Of a stretch of DNA of 64,000 bases, positions 8,772-17,974 are shown one piece after another. Origin of the DNA: UBA2330 sp035443185 (GTDB lineage: Bacteria; Bacteroidota; Ignavibacteria; Tepidaquicellales; Tepidaquicellaceae). Below the pieces are notes generated by a model that worked only from the letters and a program-made list of their open reading frames with translations, made no database searches and was not told the DNA's origin. How positions within the stretch are numbered: the stretch's first letter is position 1; each line of letters begins with the position of its first letter. The position numbers and the translations under genes were made by a program. The DNA is taken from positions 6,043 to 70,042 of the forward strand of contig DAORRV010000008.1 in assembly GCA_035443185.1 (NCBI GenBank), written 5' to 3'.

Positions 8772-9854
8772 ATGGGTATTAACAAATCGAAATATATTAA
8801 GCTTGGGATATTCATTATTACAGGACTTTTTCTGTTTGTATTTGCACTGTTTTATATAGGAAGCAAAGAAAATTTATTCACAAATACTTTTAATGTGTAT
8901 TCAGTATTTTCAAATGTCAGTGGTCTGACACAGGGAAATTCTGTGCAGTATGCCGGAATAAATGTAGGAACTGTAGAGTCTATTGAAATACTTTCAGTGG
9001 ATCAGGTACGCGTGAATATGAACCTCGTAAGCGATGTGCAGAAGTTTATAAAAAAGGATTCTAAAGCAACCATAAGCTCAGACGGACTCGTCGGAAGTAA
9101 AATAGTTTCGATAACTCCGGGAAAATTCGAGTCAGTGATGGTCGAAAACGGTGATTCAATACATTCTGTCAATCCGGTATCCATGGGTGACATCATTAAT
9201 AATCTCAATGAATCTTCAAAAGAGGCGGAAGTAATTGCCAAAGAATTAACTGAGATAATGTCAAAAATAAATAACGGAGAGGGTACACTAGGAAAACTGG
9301 TTAATAACTCAAGTATGTATGACAATCTTGATTCCTTACTGAATAGTTTTGCGGGCTCTACAGCACAAATAAATAATATCCTGACTCAGACTTCAAATAC
9401 AATTGACATGGTAGCCGGTGATATTCAGGAAATGCAGGGAAGTGTTAAATTAATTGTAACCAATATCGGTGATATTACTTCAAAGATAAATTCAAGTCAG
9501 AGTCTTGTAGGAACACTTCTTACAGATACTGTATTTGCAAATAATATAAAAGGAGTAGTGAAAAATGCAAATTTCACAACTCAAAATCTTGAAATGGGAT
9601 CATTCAGTTTTTATCAGAATATGGAAGCTTTGAAACATAATTTTCTATTCAAAGGATATTTTGAAGATCTGGGATATTGGGATCAGTCAAAGGAGGAAAA
9701 GGATTATATTTCAAGAGAAGAACGTATACTCAACAAAGAACAAGAGCTTAATATAAAGGAATTGCAGCTCAGGGAATTTCAGGAAAAACTGGATTCATTA
9801 AAAAATAATCTTCAGATAAAAATTGATACTTCAAAAACAGGTGAATCGAAATAA
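8772..9854 (+). CDS. mlaD: MCE-domain (MlaD-like) lipid-binding protein
   Basis: The 360-residue protein has one N-terminal membrane anchor (about residues 11-28) and an MCE domain at about residues 38-120, with the landmarks VSGLTQGNSVQYAGINVG and SDGLVGSKIVSI. A long helical or coiled region follows, ending in a charged coiled coil (about residues 305-350, e.g. ERILNKEQELNIKELQLRE). MCE proteins form hexameric periplasmic rings or tubes carrying phospholipids. The long helical tail resembles longer MCE proteins thought to bridge the periplasm; that is inference here. Confidence 0.9.
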   Translation: MGINKSKYIKLGIFIITGLFLFVFALFYIGSKENLFTNTFNVYSVFSNVSGLTQGNSVQYAGINVGTVESIEILSVDQVRVNMNLVSDVQKFIKKDSKATISSDGLVGSKIVSITPGKFESVMVENGDSIHSVNPVSMGDIINNLNESSKEAEVIAKELTEIMSKINNGEGTLGKLVNNSSMYDNLDSLLNSFAGSTAQINNILTQTSNTIDMVAGDIQEMQGSVKLIVTNIGDITSKINSSQSLVGTLLTDTVFANNIKGVVKNANFTTQNLEMGSFSFYQNMEALKHNFLFKGYFEDLGYWDQSKEEKDYISREERILNKEQELNIKELQLREFQEKLDSLKNNLQIKIDTSKTGESK

Positions 9855-9935
9855 TTAATTATATTATAAAATAACTTTTAATGATTTTTTGATTTTCCTA
9901 TATTGCATGATTAAATTTAAAAATAAAAATCTTTT

Positions 9936-9941
9936 AAGGAG
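9936..9941 (+). promoter_or_regulatory. Strong Shine-Dalgarno of acpP
   Basis: AAGGAG lies nine bases before the acpP ATG at 9951, consistent with high expression of the carrier protein in a genome where most genes lack such a site. Confidence 0.8.
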
Positions 9942-9950
9942 ATATAAGAA

Positions 9951-10199
9951 ATGACAAACGCTGAAATTGAAGCAAAAGTAGTAAGTGCAGTAGTAGATAA
10001 ACTTGGTGTAGAAGAATCCAAAGTAACTACGGATGCATCTTTTATAAATGATCTTGGTGCTGATTCATTAGACACAGTTGAGCTTGTAATGAAATTTGAA
10101 GAAGAGTTTGATATTAAGATTCCAGATGAAGATGCTGAGAAAATTCAAAAAGTAGGTGATGCAGTAAGCTATATCACAGAAAAAATATCAGCTAACTAA
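9951..10199 (+). CDS. acpP: Acyl carrier protein
   Basis: The acidic 82-residue carrier of growing fatty-acyl chains has the LGADSLDTVELVM motif. Ser39 in DSL is the phosphopantetheine attachment site. Length and four-helix layout match the family. It is followed 33 bases later by fabF and then rnc, a common bacterial cluster. A Shine-Dalgarno lies upstream, unlike its neighbours. Confidence 0.97.
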   Translation: MTNAEIEAKVVSAVVDKLGVEESKVTTDASFINDLGADSLDTVELVMKFEEEFDIKIPDEDAEKIQKVGDAVSYITEKISAN

Positions 10200-10232
10200 A
10201 ATAGTCACGTTATTTTTTATTAAGTAAAATTC

Positions 10233-11480
10233 ATGAAGAGAAGAGTTGTCGTAACAGGTATTGGTGTAGTCAGTCCGGTAGGATTAAATATCAATGACTT
10301 TTGGAGTAGCCTTATTGCTGGCAAAAGTGGTGTTGATAATATCACATATTTTGATGCAACTGATTTTGATACAAAATTTGCTGCTGAGTTAAAAGGATTT
10401 GATCCGTTAAATTATATGGATAGAAAACTTTCACAGCGTGTAGATCCTTTCACTCAATATGCATTAGTTGCATCCGAAGAAGCTATTGTAGACTCAGGTC
10501 TGAATTTAGAAAAAATTGATTCCGACCGGGCAGGTGTTGTGTATGGATCTGGGATCGGCGGAATGTGGACTTACCATAATCAACAGACAAATCTTTATAA
10601 ACGGGACGGTAATCCTGACAGGATCAGTCCATTCTTTATTCCAATGCTTATTGCAGATATTGCAGCAGGAAGAATTTCAATGAAGTACGGATTCAAAGGA
10701 CCAAACTATGCAACAATATCAGCATGTACAACTTCAGCTCATTCTATAGCTGATTCCGTAATGCTTATTGAAAGAGGTGACGCAGATATTATGATAACCG
10801 GCGGATCAGAAGCTGTAATTTGTCCAATGGGAGTCGGCGGTTTTAATTCAATGAAAGCACTTTCAACAAGAAATGACGCACCTCAAAAAGCTTCCAGACC
10901 ATTTGAAAAAAACAGGGACGGATTTGTAATGGGAGAAGGCGGAGCTACGTTAATATTAGAAGAACTGGAACATGCTAAATCCAGAGGTGCAAATATTTAT
11001 GCAGAGATCACAGGATTTGGATTAACAGCAGATGCTTTTCATATAACAGAACCTGCTCCTGAAGGTGAAGGAGTCGGAAGAGCTATTTCAATTGCAATAA
11101 AAAATTCAAATCTGACAATCAATGATATTGATGTCATAAATGCACATGGTACTTCTACATATTATAATGATAAAAATGAATCCATGGCTATCAGGAATGT
11201 TTTTAAAGAAAAAGCTGATCAGATTCCTGTCCATTCTATTAAATCAATGATTGGTCATTTACTCGGAGCTGCCGGTGCTATAGAAGCTATCTCTTCGATT
11301 TTAACAATTCGTGACGGGATCATTCCACCAATTATAAACTACGAAGAAAAAGATCCTGAATGTGATCTTAACTACGTGGTCAATACTGCAATGAAAAAAG
11401 ATGTGAAAACCGTGTTATCCGAGAATTCAGGATTCGGTGGGCACAACACTGCAATATTATTTAAGAAATACGAAGAATAA
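10233..11480 (+). CDS. fabF: Beta-ketoacyl-ACP synthase II
   Basis: FabF condenses malonyl-ACP with acyl-ACP in fatty-acid elongation. The 415-residue enzyme has the nucleophilic cysteine in ISACTTSAHSI, the two catalytic histidines in NAHGTSTYYND and KSMIGHLLGAAGA, and the C-terminal NSGFGGHN. Length matches the family. It shares a likely transcript with acpP and rnc. The sequence just before its ATG shows no Shine-Dalgarno. Confidence 0.97.
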   Translation: MKRRVVVTGIGVVSPVGLNINDFWSSLIAGKSGVDNITYFDATDFDTKFAAELKGFDPLNYMDRKLSQRVDPFTQYALVASEEAIVDSGLNLEKIDSDRAGVVYGSGIGGMWTYHNQQTNLYKRDGNPDRISPFFIPMLIADIAAGRISMKYGFKGPNYATISACTTSAHSIADSVMLIERGDADIMITGGSEAVICPMGVGGFNSMKALSTRNDAPQKASRPFEKNRDGFVMGEGGATLILEELEHAKSRGANIYAEITGFGLTADAFHITEPAPEGEGVGRAISIAIKNSNLTINDIDVINAHGTSTYYNDKNESMAIRNVFKEKADQIPVHSIKSMIGHLLGAAGAIEAISSILTIRDGIIPPIINYEEKDPECDLNYVVNTAMKKDVKTVLSENSGFGGHNTAILFKKYEE

Positions 11481-11505
11481 TCCTTATTTGCAATTTCAAT
11501 AATTT

Positions 11506-12330
11506 ATGTTTAATCTTTTAAAGAACCGGTTAAGAAAATTAACACCCTTTTTCGAAACTCGAAAAGAGAAAAAGAATTTATCTAAAAAATTAACTGACTT
11601 TATTGATTTTGATGAACTTCAGAATAATATCCATTATAAGATCATTGATGAAAACTATTTTGTAAATGCTCTTACTCACCGTTCATTTCTGACAGTAAGA
11701 TCTGATCTGTCACAAGTGGGAATAATTTCTAATGAACGATTAGAATTTCTTGGGGATGCAGTTTTAGATCTCGTAGTTGCAGAATATTTATACAAAAATT
11801 TTCCATTAAATGAAGAAGGTGATCTTACTAAATTCAGATCAATACTTGTAAATAAAAAATTTCTTGCTGAAAGAGCAAAACATTTAAAACTTCAGGATTT
11901 TCTTTTAGCATCATACACTGCAAAAAAATCTATTGATGAAGGTTATGATGCTATTCTTGCTGATACATATGAAGCTCTTATTGGTGCGGTATTCATGGAT
12001 TCAGGATATGAAAATGCCAAAGAATTTTTGAATGAGGAAATTTTTATTAAACTAGATATAAAATGGCTCAATCAATTTGATGAAAATCATAAAAGTAAAT
12101 TTCTTGAATATGTACAGGCACATACTGATTTTATTCCTGAATATTCTATTATAAAAGAAGAAGGACCTGAGCACAATAAATTATTTACTGTTGAAGTCTT
12201 TGTAAACAAGCGTAGTCTTGGGATCGGAAAAGGGAAATCTAAAAAGCAGGCGGAACAGGCTTCTGCAAAAAACGCATTAAATAATCTTGAAGTGTTGGAA
12301 AAAATGGGATTAACGAAAAAAAAATCTTAG
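11506..12330 (+). CDS. rnc: Ribonuclease III
   Basis: RNase III cuts double-stranded RNA, including rRNA precursors. The signature ERLEFLGDAVLDLVVAEYL is intact, with the downstream acidic metal ligands in DTYEALIGAVFMD. A C-terminal dsRNA-binding domain (about residues 200-265, ending in KKQAEQASAKNALNNLE) follows. The first 30 residues form a basic extension (LKNRLRKLTPFFETRKEKK) longer than in E. coli. It lies 25 bases after fabF, and a hairpin terminator follows it at 12477-12524. Confidence 0.96.
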   Translation: MFNLLKNRLRKLTPFFETRKEKKNLSKKLTDFIDFDELQNNIHYKIIDENYFVNALTHRSFLTVRSDLSQVGIISNERLEFLGDAVLDLVVAEYLYKNFPLNEEGDLTKFRSILVNKKFLAERAKHLKLQDFLLASYTAKKSIDEGYDAILADTYEALIGAVFMDSGYENAKEFLNEEIFIKLDIKWLNQFDENHKSKFLEYVQAHTDFIPEYSIIKEEGPEHNKLFTVEVFVNKRSLGIGKGKSKKQAEQASAKNALNNLEVLEKMGLTKKKS

Positions 12331-12476
12331 CGAAAAATATTTGATACGGTATTGATTTTGAGAGTCTCTAACAATATATTTGCATAGTTCATAATAAAAA
12401 AAATAAATTCACTGTATAGATAAGTTTGGTATTAATTTTATAAGTTTCTTACTAAAACTCTATGCATTTTATTTTA

Positions 12477-12524
12477 AAAAACCATTTTATAAAGAAAGGT
12501 ATTCATCTTTACGAAATGGTTTTT
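12477..12524 (+). terminator. Hairpin terminator after rnc
   Basis: An 11-bp perfect stem (AAAAACCATTT with AAATGGTTTTT) encloses an inner TAAAGA/TCTTTA stem. The T-rich 3' arm serves as the U-tract. It lies between rnc and porU and ends the acpP-fabF-rnc unit. Confidence 0.75.
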
Positions 12525-12595
12525 CTATTTAATAAAAGAAATTTTTAAGAATGTTTTTTGTTAACGCACAAGCAATTAATAAAAAATAAAAAAAT

Positions 12596-15500
12596 ATGAC
12601 CTCCAATTCTGTATCGAGAACCTGTAATATTTTATTTTCATTTGCAGTATTTTGTTTTTCTGTTTTATTCACGGAATTCACGTACTCCCAAAGAACTGAA
12701 ATTGCTGCAACTGATAAAACTACTGAGACCTCCGGATCTGAAATCGAATCAGACGAAGAAATTATTGATTACAGAATTTTAAACTCAAACGAATCTTTCA
12801 TCGAGTTAGAATTTATACCCGTTTATAAAAATGAAATTGAATTTGAAAATTCGGTAAGTTCATTAGATTCGAAAGGAAGTCCCGATATAAAATACAGAGC
12901 ATTCCCTTTATTCTTTCCTGCATCAGGAAATAATATAAGAGTCGAAATAATGGATGCATCTTCTTCAGAAGAAATTAACAGCGATATAAAACCAGTTCCG
13001 AATTATATTTACAATCCTAAGAGCAAAGAATATGTACCGGTATATGATAAGGACAAAAAAGTTTATGAACAAAATTCTTTCTATCCAAGCAATCCGGTTA
13101 GCGCAGAAAATTCAGGATCGATAAGAAACAAATATTTTGGTTATCTAAAAATTTATCCTATCCAGTATAATCCTGTTACAAATAATATAAAAAAGTTTTC
13201 CTCAGTTCGCGTCAGAGTTTCTTATAATGGAAGTCCTGAATACATGAATAAATCTTTAAGCACAGAAGAGATTCAATTTATGCAAGGTTTAGCTGTCAAT
13301 TCAGATGTTGCTATAAACTGGACAACAAAGGAATTCAATGCAATGAGAGACCAGCCGGTTATTAACAGTGTACTTGCTTCCGGTGATTTTTACAGAATGG
13401 AAGTAAGAGAATCCGGAATATATAAACTTGATAAAAATTATCTGCAAAACGCCGGTATAAATCTGGATAATGTAGATCCAAGGACAATCAAAATTTATGG
13501 ATCCGGCGGAGGAGATCTTCCTTTTAATAATGCTGATACTGTACCATATGATCTGCTTGAAAATAGAATATTAGTTACTGGTGAAAATGACGGTCAATTC
13601 AATGACAATGATTATGTAGTTTTTTATGGTCGCAACCCAAATGAATGGAAGTTTGATTCTTTTTATAAATCTTTTTTTCATAAATTAAATAAATTTTCAA
13701 AAGTAAATTATTACTGGATTACATTTGGCGGAGCTCAGGGTCAAAGAATGGAAACCGTGAACTCAGTTAATAATCAGGGAATTACTCCCCTTCCCTATTT
13801 TCAGGATAAAATTTTTGAAGAGACGGAGGTCAACAACCTCGGTTCAACCGGTTATTTATGGATAAGTCAGAGAATTGGAATAAATGAAAGCTTTTCATTT
13901 AACAAAGAGCTTAAAGGTTATGTTGCAGGATCAAATGTAAACTTGAGATTCAGATTTGGAAATGGTTCTTCTTTAATTAATTCTTATTGGAGACTTGAAG
14001 ATTTAAATTCCAGCTATATTACTACTCAGCAAGTTAACCCCATAGCCGGTTATTCACGTATTAATTTATCTTATATTAGTAATAACATATTAGGAATAAA
14101 TTACCCGCTAAGTCCAGGCAAGACGGGTATTAATTTCAGAGCGTCACTGAGATCACAGGATGGTAATTCTCAAAATATTGCCGGATATTATGATTATTTA
14201 GAAGTACTTTATAAGAGAAGTTTTACTGCTGATAACAACTCTCTGAGATTCAATTCTCCTGATACAAGTGGTATAATGGAATATCAGATTTCCGGATATT
14301 CTGATCCGGATAATGTAAAGATCTTTGATGTTACAAATATTACTTCACCATTAATAATTAACCCAATTTCATTTAACGGCGGGACATTAAAATTTCAGGA
14401 TAATATAAATTTAGGCAAGCCAAAAGAATATTATGCATTAAATCCAAATAATTATAAGACACCTCTTTCTGTTTCAGCCAGAGTTCCAAATCAGAATATT
14501 AAAGGCGAATTTGCAGACGGCGCGGCTTTTATAATCATTAGCCCTAAGGAATTCATGGCTGCAGCAAACCGGCTTAAAGACAAGAGGCAGCAGCAAGGCA
14601 GCAATTATCTTAAAACAATTGTAGTGGATATTGACCAGATATATAATGAATTTTCAAACGGCATGATGGATCCGGTTGCAATGCGTAATTTTGTGAAATT
14701 TGCATATAGTAACTGGCAGGAAAGACCGGTATATATATTATTTTTAGGTGATGGCAGTTATGACTATAAAAATAATTATAATCTTTATAATGGGAATTTA
14801 AAAAACTGGATACCTCCAATTGAAAAAAATTCTCAGTATTCTGACGATGTAGAAAGTTTTTGCAGTGATGATTACATATTAGAGATCACAGAAAATAATA
14901 ATGAACCATCCAGCACTAATATAGTAGATTTTGCGTCCGGTAGAATTAATGCAAATACTTTACTTGAAGCGAATAATTATATAGACAAAATATTTGATTA
15001 TGAAAATCCTGCAAACTTTGATAAGTGGAGAAATGAAGCAATGTATGTGGCAGATGATGGATGGACAACTGAAAATACTCAAGGTCAGGAAGGCAGTCTT
15101 CATACCAGTCAATGTGAAGATGTAGCAGAAAACAATTCTCCCAAAAATTTAATAAAAGACAAAGTATATATTGTAAGTTATCCAACTGAAATTACTCCTC
15201 AGGGCAGAAGAAAACCCGGCGCAAATGTTGATATTATAAAATACTGGAATAATGGTAAACTTATAATAAATTACACCGGTCACGGAAGTGTTGACCTATG
15301 GGCACATGAAAGAATTTTTGAAAGACAGATCTCAATTCCTCAGCTTACAAACGCGAAAAAACTTCCATTTATTACAATTGCTTCCTGTGATCTTGCTCGA
15401 TGGGATGACCCTTTTATACTAAGTGCTGCAGAACAATTAGTACTCATCAAAGACAAAGGATCTATCGGAATTTCTGCTGCAGTGAGACCTGTTTATGCAA

Positions 15501-16732
15501 GTTCAAATGCAATTTTCAATAATGCTTTATATAGAAATTTATTTGCACCAGATTCATTAAATTTAAGACTACGTTTAGGCAAGGCAATGTTTAATGTAAA
15601 GCAACAATATTATGCTGATAATGATCTGAAGTTTGCTCTGTTAGCAGATCCGACTTTAAGACTTGGCGTTCCACAGCACCGCACTAAAATTGACAGTATA
15701 AACAGTACACCATCTACTGAAAAATTCCAGATGAAAGCTCTTCAAAAAGTAAAAGTTTATGGTTCAGTAATTAAACCCGATTCAACTTTCTGGTCAGATT
15801 ACAATGGAGTACTCGATATGGATGTACTTGATGTAGATAAAAATATCAGAATACTGGACTTTCAGAGTTACTTTAATTTTAAACTTCAGGGAGGAAAGAT
15901 ATTCTCTGGTAAAGTAAATATTGTGAATGGAAATTGGGTAATGGAGTATGTAGTACCAAAAGATATTTCATATAATCCGGGTAATGGAAAGATAATTTCA
16001 TATTTTAAAAACAGTAATTCCGATGGTATAGGATTTTTTAATAATTTCATAATTGATGGACAGGATCCAAATGCCCCTGTTGATACTACTGGACCTCAGG
16101 TTAATATTTTTTTAGACAGCAGAAATTTCAGAACCGGAGATCTTGTAAATCAGAATCCAAAACTCATTATAGATTTTTTTGATGAAAATGGAATAAACCT
16201 AACCGGAACGATTGGACATAAATTAGAAGCAGTATTAAATGATGATGAGAATAATAAAATTGATCTCACTCAATATTATATCAGTTCATCAGGTTATCAA
16301 AACGGTTCTGTGAATTACGACTTTTCAGATCTTGCAGAAGGGAAATATAAACTTGAAGTAAATGCATGGGATACATACAATAATCTGAAGTCTGAATATA
16401 TTGAATTTAATGTTGCAGCAAATGGAGAACTTGCACTTCAGAATGTTTATAATTATCCGAACCCGATGACAGATATCACAAACTTTATGTTTCAGCATAA
16501 CTCTGAAAGTCCGGTAACAGCTCAGATCAGAATATATACAGTAAGTGGCAGATTAATAAAAGAATTGAATAAAAGCAATATTACTGATAAATTTGTGTCC
16601 ATTGAATGGGACGGAAAAGATTCTGACGGCGATAACATTGCCAACGGTACTTACCTTTACAAAATTTTAATACAATCAAATGATGGAACACTTTCAAAAA
16701 ATTCCATCGGAAAAATTGCAATGCTTAAATAA
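12596..16732 (+). CDS. porU: Type IX secretion system sortase PorU (C25 family)
   Basis: PorU is the gingipain-type (C25) transpeptidase that removes C-terminal signals of type IX cargo and attaches them to the cell surface. The 1378-residue product has a signal peptide and a C25 catalytic domain with the His in YTGHGSVDLW (residue 896) and the Cys in IASCDLARWDD (residue 931). The 35-residue spacing fits the family. At the C-terminus is a type-A sorting domain with NYPNPMTDITNFMF and NGTYLYKI. It is longer than the P. gingivalis protein (about 1150 residues), mostly through the N-terminal beta-rich region. The adjacent porV supports the call. Confidence 0.93.
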   Translation: MTSNSVSRTCNILFSFAVFCFSVLFTEFTYSQRTEIAATDKTTETSGSEIESDEEIIDYRILNSNESFIELEFIPVYKNEIEFENSVSSLDSKGSPDIKYRAFPLFFPASGNNIRVEIMDASSSEEINSDIKPVPNYIYNPKSKEYVPVYDKDKKVYEQNSFYPSNPVSAENSGSIRNKYFGYLKIYPIQYNPVTNNIKKFSSVRVRVSYNGSPEYMNKSLSTEEIQFMQGLAVNSDVAINWTTKEFNAMRDQPVINSVLASGDFYRMEVRESGIYKLDKNYLQNAGINLDNVDPRTIKIYGSGGGDLPFNNADTVPYDLLENRILVTGENDGQFNDNDYVVFYGRNPNEWKFDSFYKSFFHKLNKFSKVNYYWITFGGAQGQRMETVNSVNNQGITPLPYFQDKIFEETEVNNLGSTGYLWISQRIGINESFSFNKELKGYVAGSNVNLRFRFGNGSSLINSYWRLEDLNSSYITTQQVNPIAGYSRINLSYISNNILGINYPLSPGKTGINFRASLRSQDGNSQNIAGYYDYLEVLYKRSFTADNNSLRFNSPDTSGIMEYQISGYSDPDNVKIFDVTNITSPLIINPISFNGGTLKFQDNINLGKPKEYYALNPNNYKTPLSVSARVPNQNIKGEFADGAAFIIISPKEFMAAANRLKDKRQQQGSNYLKTIVVDIDQIYNEFSNGMMDPVAMRNFVKFAYSNWQERPVYILFLGDGSYDYKNNYNLYNGNLKNWIPPIEKNSQYSDDVESFCSDDYILEITENNNEPSSTNIVDFASGRINANTLLEANNYIDKIFDYENPANFDKWRNEAMYVADDGWTTENTQGQEGSLHTSQCEDVAENNSPKNLIKDKVYIVSYPTEITPQGRRKPGANVDIIKYWNNGKLIINYTGHGSVDLWAHERIFERQISIPQLTNAKKLPFITIASCDLARWDDPFILSAAEQLVLIKDKGSIGISAAVRPVYASSNAIFNNALYRNLFAPDSLNLRLRLGKAMFNVKQQYYADNDLKFALLADPTLRLGVPQHRTKIDSINSTPSTEKFQMKALQKVKVYGSVIKPDSTFWSDYNGVLDMDVLDVDKNIRILDFQSYFNFKLQGGKIFSGKVNIVNGNWVMEYVVPKDISYNPGNGKIISYFKNSNSDGIGFFNNFIIDGQDPNAPVDTTGPQVNIFLDSRNFRTGDLVNQNPKLIIDFFDENGINLTGTIGHKLEAVLNDDENNKIDLTQYYISSSGYQNGSVNYDFSDLAEGKYKLEVNAWDTYNNLKSEYIEFNVAANGELALQNVYNYPNPMTDITNFMFQHNSESPVTAQIRIYTVSGRLIKELNKSNITDKFVSIEWDGKDSDGDNIANGTYLYKILIQSNDGTLSKNSIGKIAMLK

Positions 16733-16737
16733 TCATA

Positions 16738-16743
16738 TGGAGG
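16738..16743 (+). promoter_or_regulatory. Shine-Dalgarno deciding the porV start
   Basis: TGGAGG lies 11 bases before ATG 16755. It supports that start over an in-frame start at 16680 inside porU and over ATG 16737, which would overlap the site itself. Confidence 0.65.
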
Positions 16744-16754
16744 TTAAAAACTTA

Positions 16755-17903
16755 ATGTTAATGACATTAAAAAAATTATGCATTTTATTAGCGATATTTG
16801 GAATTATTGCTTTTGACAGTGCAGATGTAAAAGCTCAAAACTCTGTTTCGACAGGTGTACCGTTTTTACTTATCGGACCTAATTCCAGATTTGGTGGAAT
16901 GGGTGAAACAGGAACAGCAATTGCAGACGATGCAACAGCAATGCACTGGAATCCGTCTGGTCTTGCGTTTCAAAATGAAGGGTCTGAAATAAACTTTACT
17001 CACTCACCTTGGCTCGCAGGCTTAAATATTGGTGATTTGTTTTATGATTATATTGCCGGAAGAACATATATCAAAAGCATAAACGGAACTGTGGGAGCAA
17101 GTTTGACTTATCTGAATATCGGTGAAGTTATTGTTACTGACGAATTTGGAAATGCTCAGCCTGACAGAAACTACAAGGCTTATGAAATGGCACTGGCACT
17201 ATCTTATGCTACAATGCTGGGTAAATCATGGGGCGGTGGAATAGCCGGACGTTTTATATACAGTAGATTATCTCCGAATGATGTAACTGTAGGAAATGAA
17301 CAAGGTACAGGAACTGGAATATCTGCAGCTCTAGATCTTTCTGCATTATGGAGACCTGTCAGCGGTGCAAGTTTTCTGAAAAATAAATTTTCTACAGGAA
17401 TGGCTCTTTCTAATTTTGGTCCTGCAATTTCATACGTTGACCAGGATCAGGCTGATCCACTTCCTACACTTTTCAGATTTGGATTTGCTTACGAAGTAGT
17501 AAAAACTGAATTTAATACTCTAACTCTTACTGCTGATTTTTCAAAATTAATGGTTAACAGAGAATTAGCAGTTGTAGATGATTCAGGTGTAGTATTGGTT
17601 CCCGGATCTGTTGACCCGGTATATCAGGCTATATTTACATCCTGGAAAGGTGGTGTATCAGGAATTGCTAAGTCTTTTCAGTCATCTATTGGAGCGGAAT
17701 TCTGGTACGGAAGTCCAAGACTTATTGCACTAAGAGCTGGTTACTTTTATGAAGATCCTTCTTACGGTAACAGAAATTTCTTTACATTAGGTGCAGGTAT
17801 AAGATATAGTATGTATGGATTTGATTTCAGTTATCTAAGTACAATTGAAGAAAATCATCCTCTGGAAAATACACTCCGGTTTGGATTACAGGTCAAGTTC
17901 TAA
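16755..17903 (+). CDS. porV: Type IX secretion outer-membrane shuttle protein PorV
   Basis: PorV is a FadL-like 14-strand barrel that takes cargo from the secretion channel to PorU. From ATG 16755 the product is 382 residues with a signal peptide ending near DSADVKAQ. The mature start, SVSTGVPFLLIGPNSRFGGMGETGTA, reads here as SVSTGVPFLLIGPNS plus RFGGMGETGTAIADD, the family hallmark. ATALHWNPSGL-type DDATAMHWNPSGLAF follows, and the protein ends in RFGLQVKF, a barrel end with a terminal aromatic. It begins 22 bases after porU ends, in the order known from P. gingivalis. Confidence 0.93.
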   Translation: MLMTLKKLCILLAIFGIIAFDSADVKAQNSVSTGVPFLLIGPNSRFGGMGETGTAIADDATAMHWNPSGLAFQNEGSEINFTHSPWLAGLNIGDLFYDYIAGRTYIKSINGTVGASLTYLNIGEVIVTDEFGNAQPDRNYKAYEMALALSYATMLGKSWGGGIAGRFIYSRLSPNDVTVGNEQGTGTGISAALDLSALWRPVSGASFLKNKFSTGMALSNFGPAISYVDQDQADPLPTLFRFGFAYEVVKTEFNTLTLTADFSKLMVNRELAVVDDSGVVLVPGSVDPVYQAIFTSWKGGVSGIAKSFQSSIGAEFWYGSPRLIALRAGYFYEDPSYGNRNFFTLGAGIRYSMYGFDFSYLSTIEENHPLENTLRFGLQVKF

Positions 17904-17925
17904 ATTTAAATCTTTTTAAAAAAAT

Positions 17926-17958
17926 ATAACCATAGTTCATAGCAAGAGCTATGGTTAT
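17926..17958 (+). terminator. Hairpin terminator after porV
   Basis: ATAACCATAG pairs with CTATGGTTAT (10 bp) and extends inward by three more pairs, one of them G-U. The loop is about seven bases and an AT-rich tail follows. It separates porUV from the downstream gene. Confidence 0.75.
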
Positions 17959-17974
17959 TATTATAATTTAATAA

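Noticed and set aside
16680..16754. Upstream start for porV inside porU
   Set aside because: It would add 25 residues before the signal peptide and overlap porU; the Shine-Dalgarno points to 16755.
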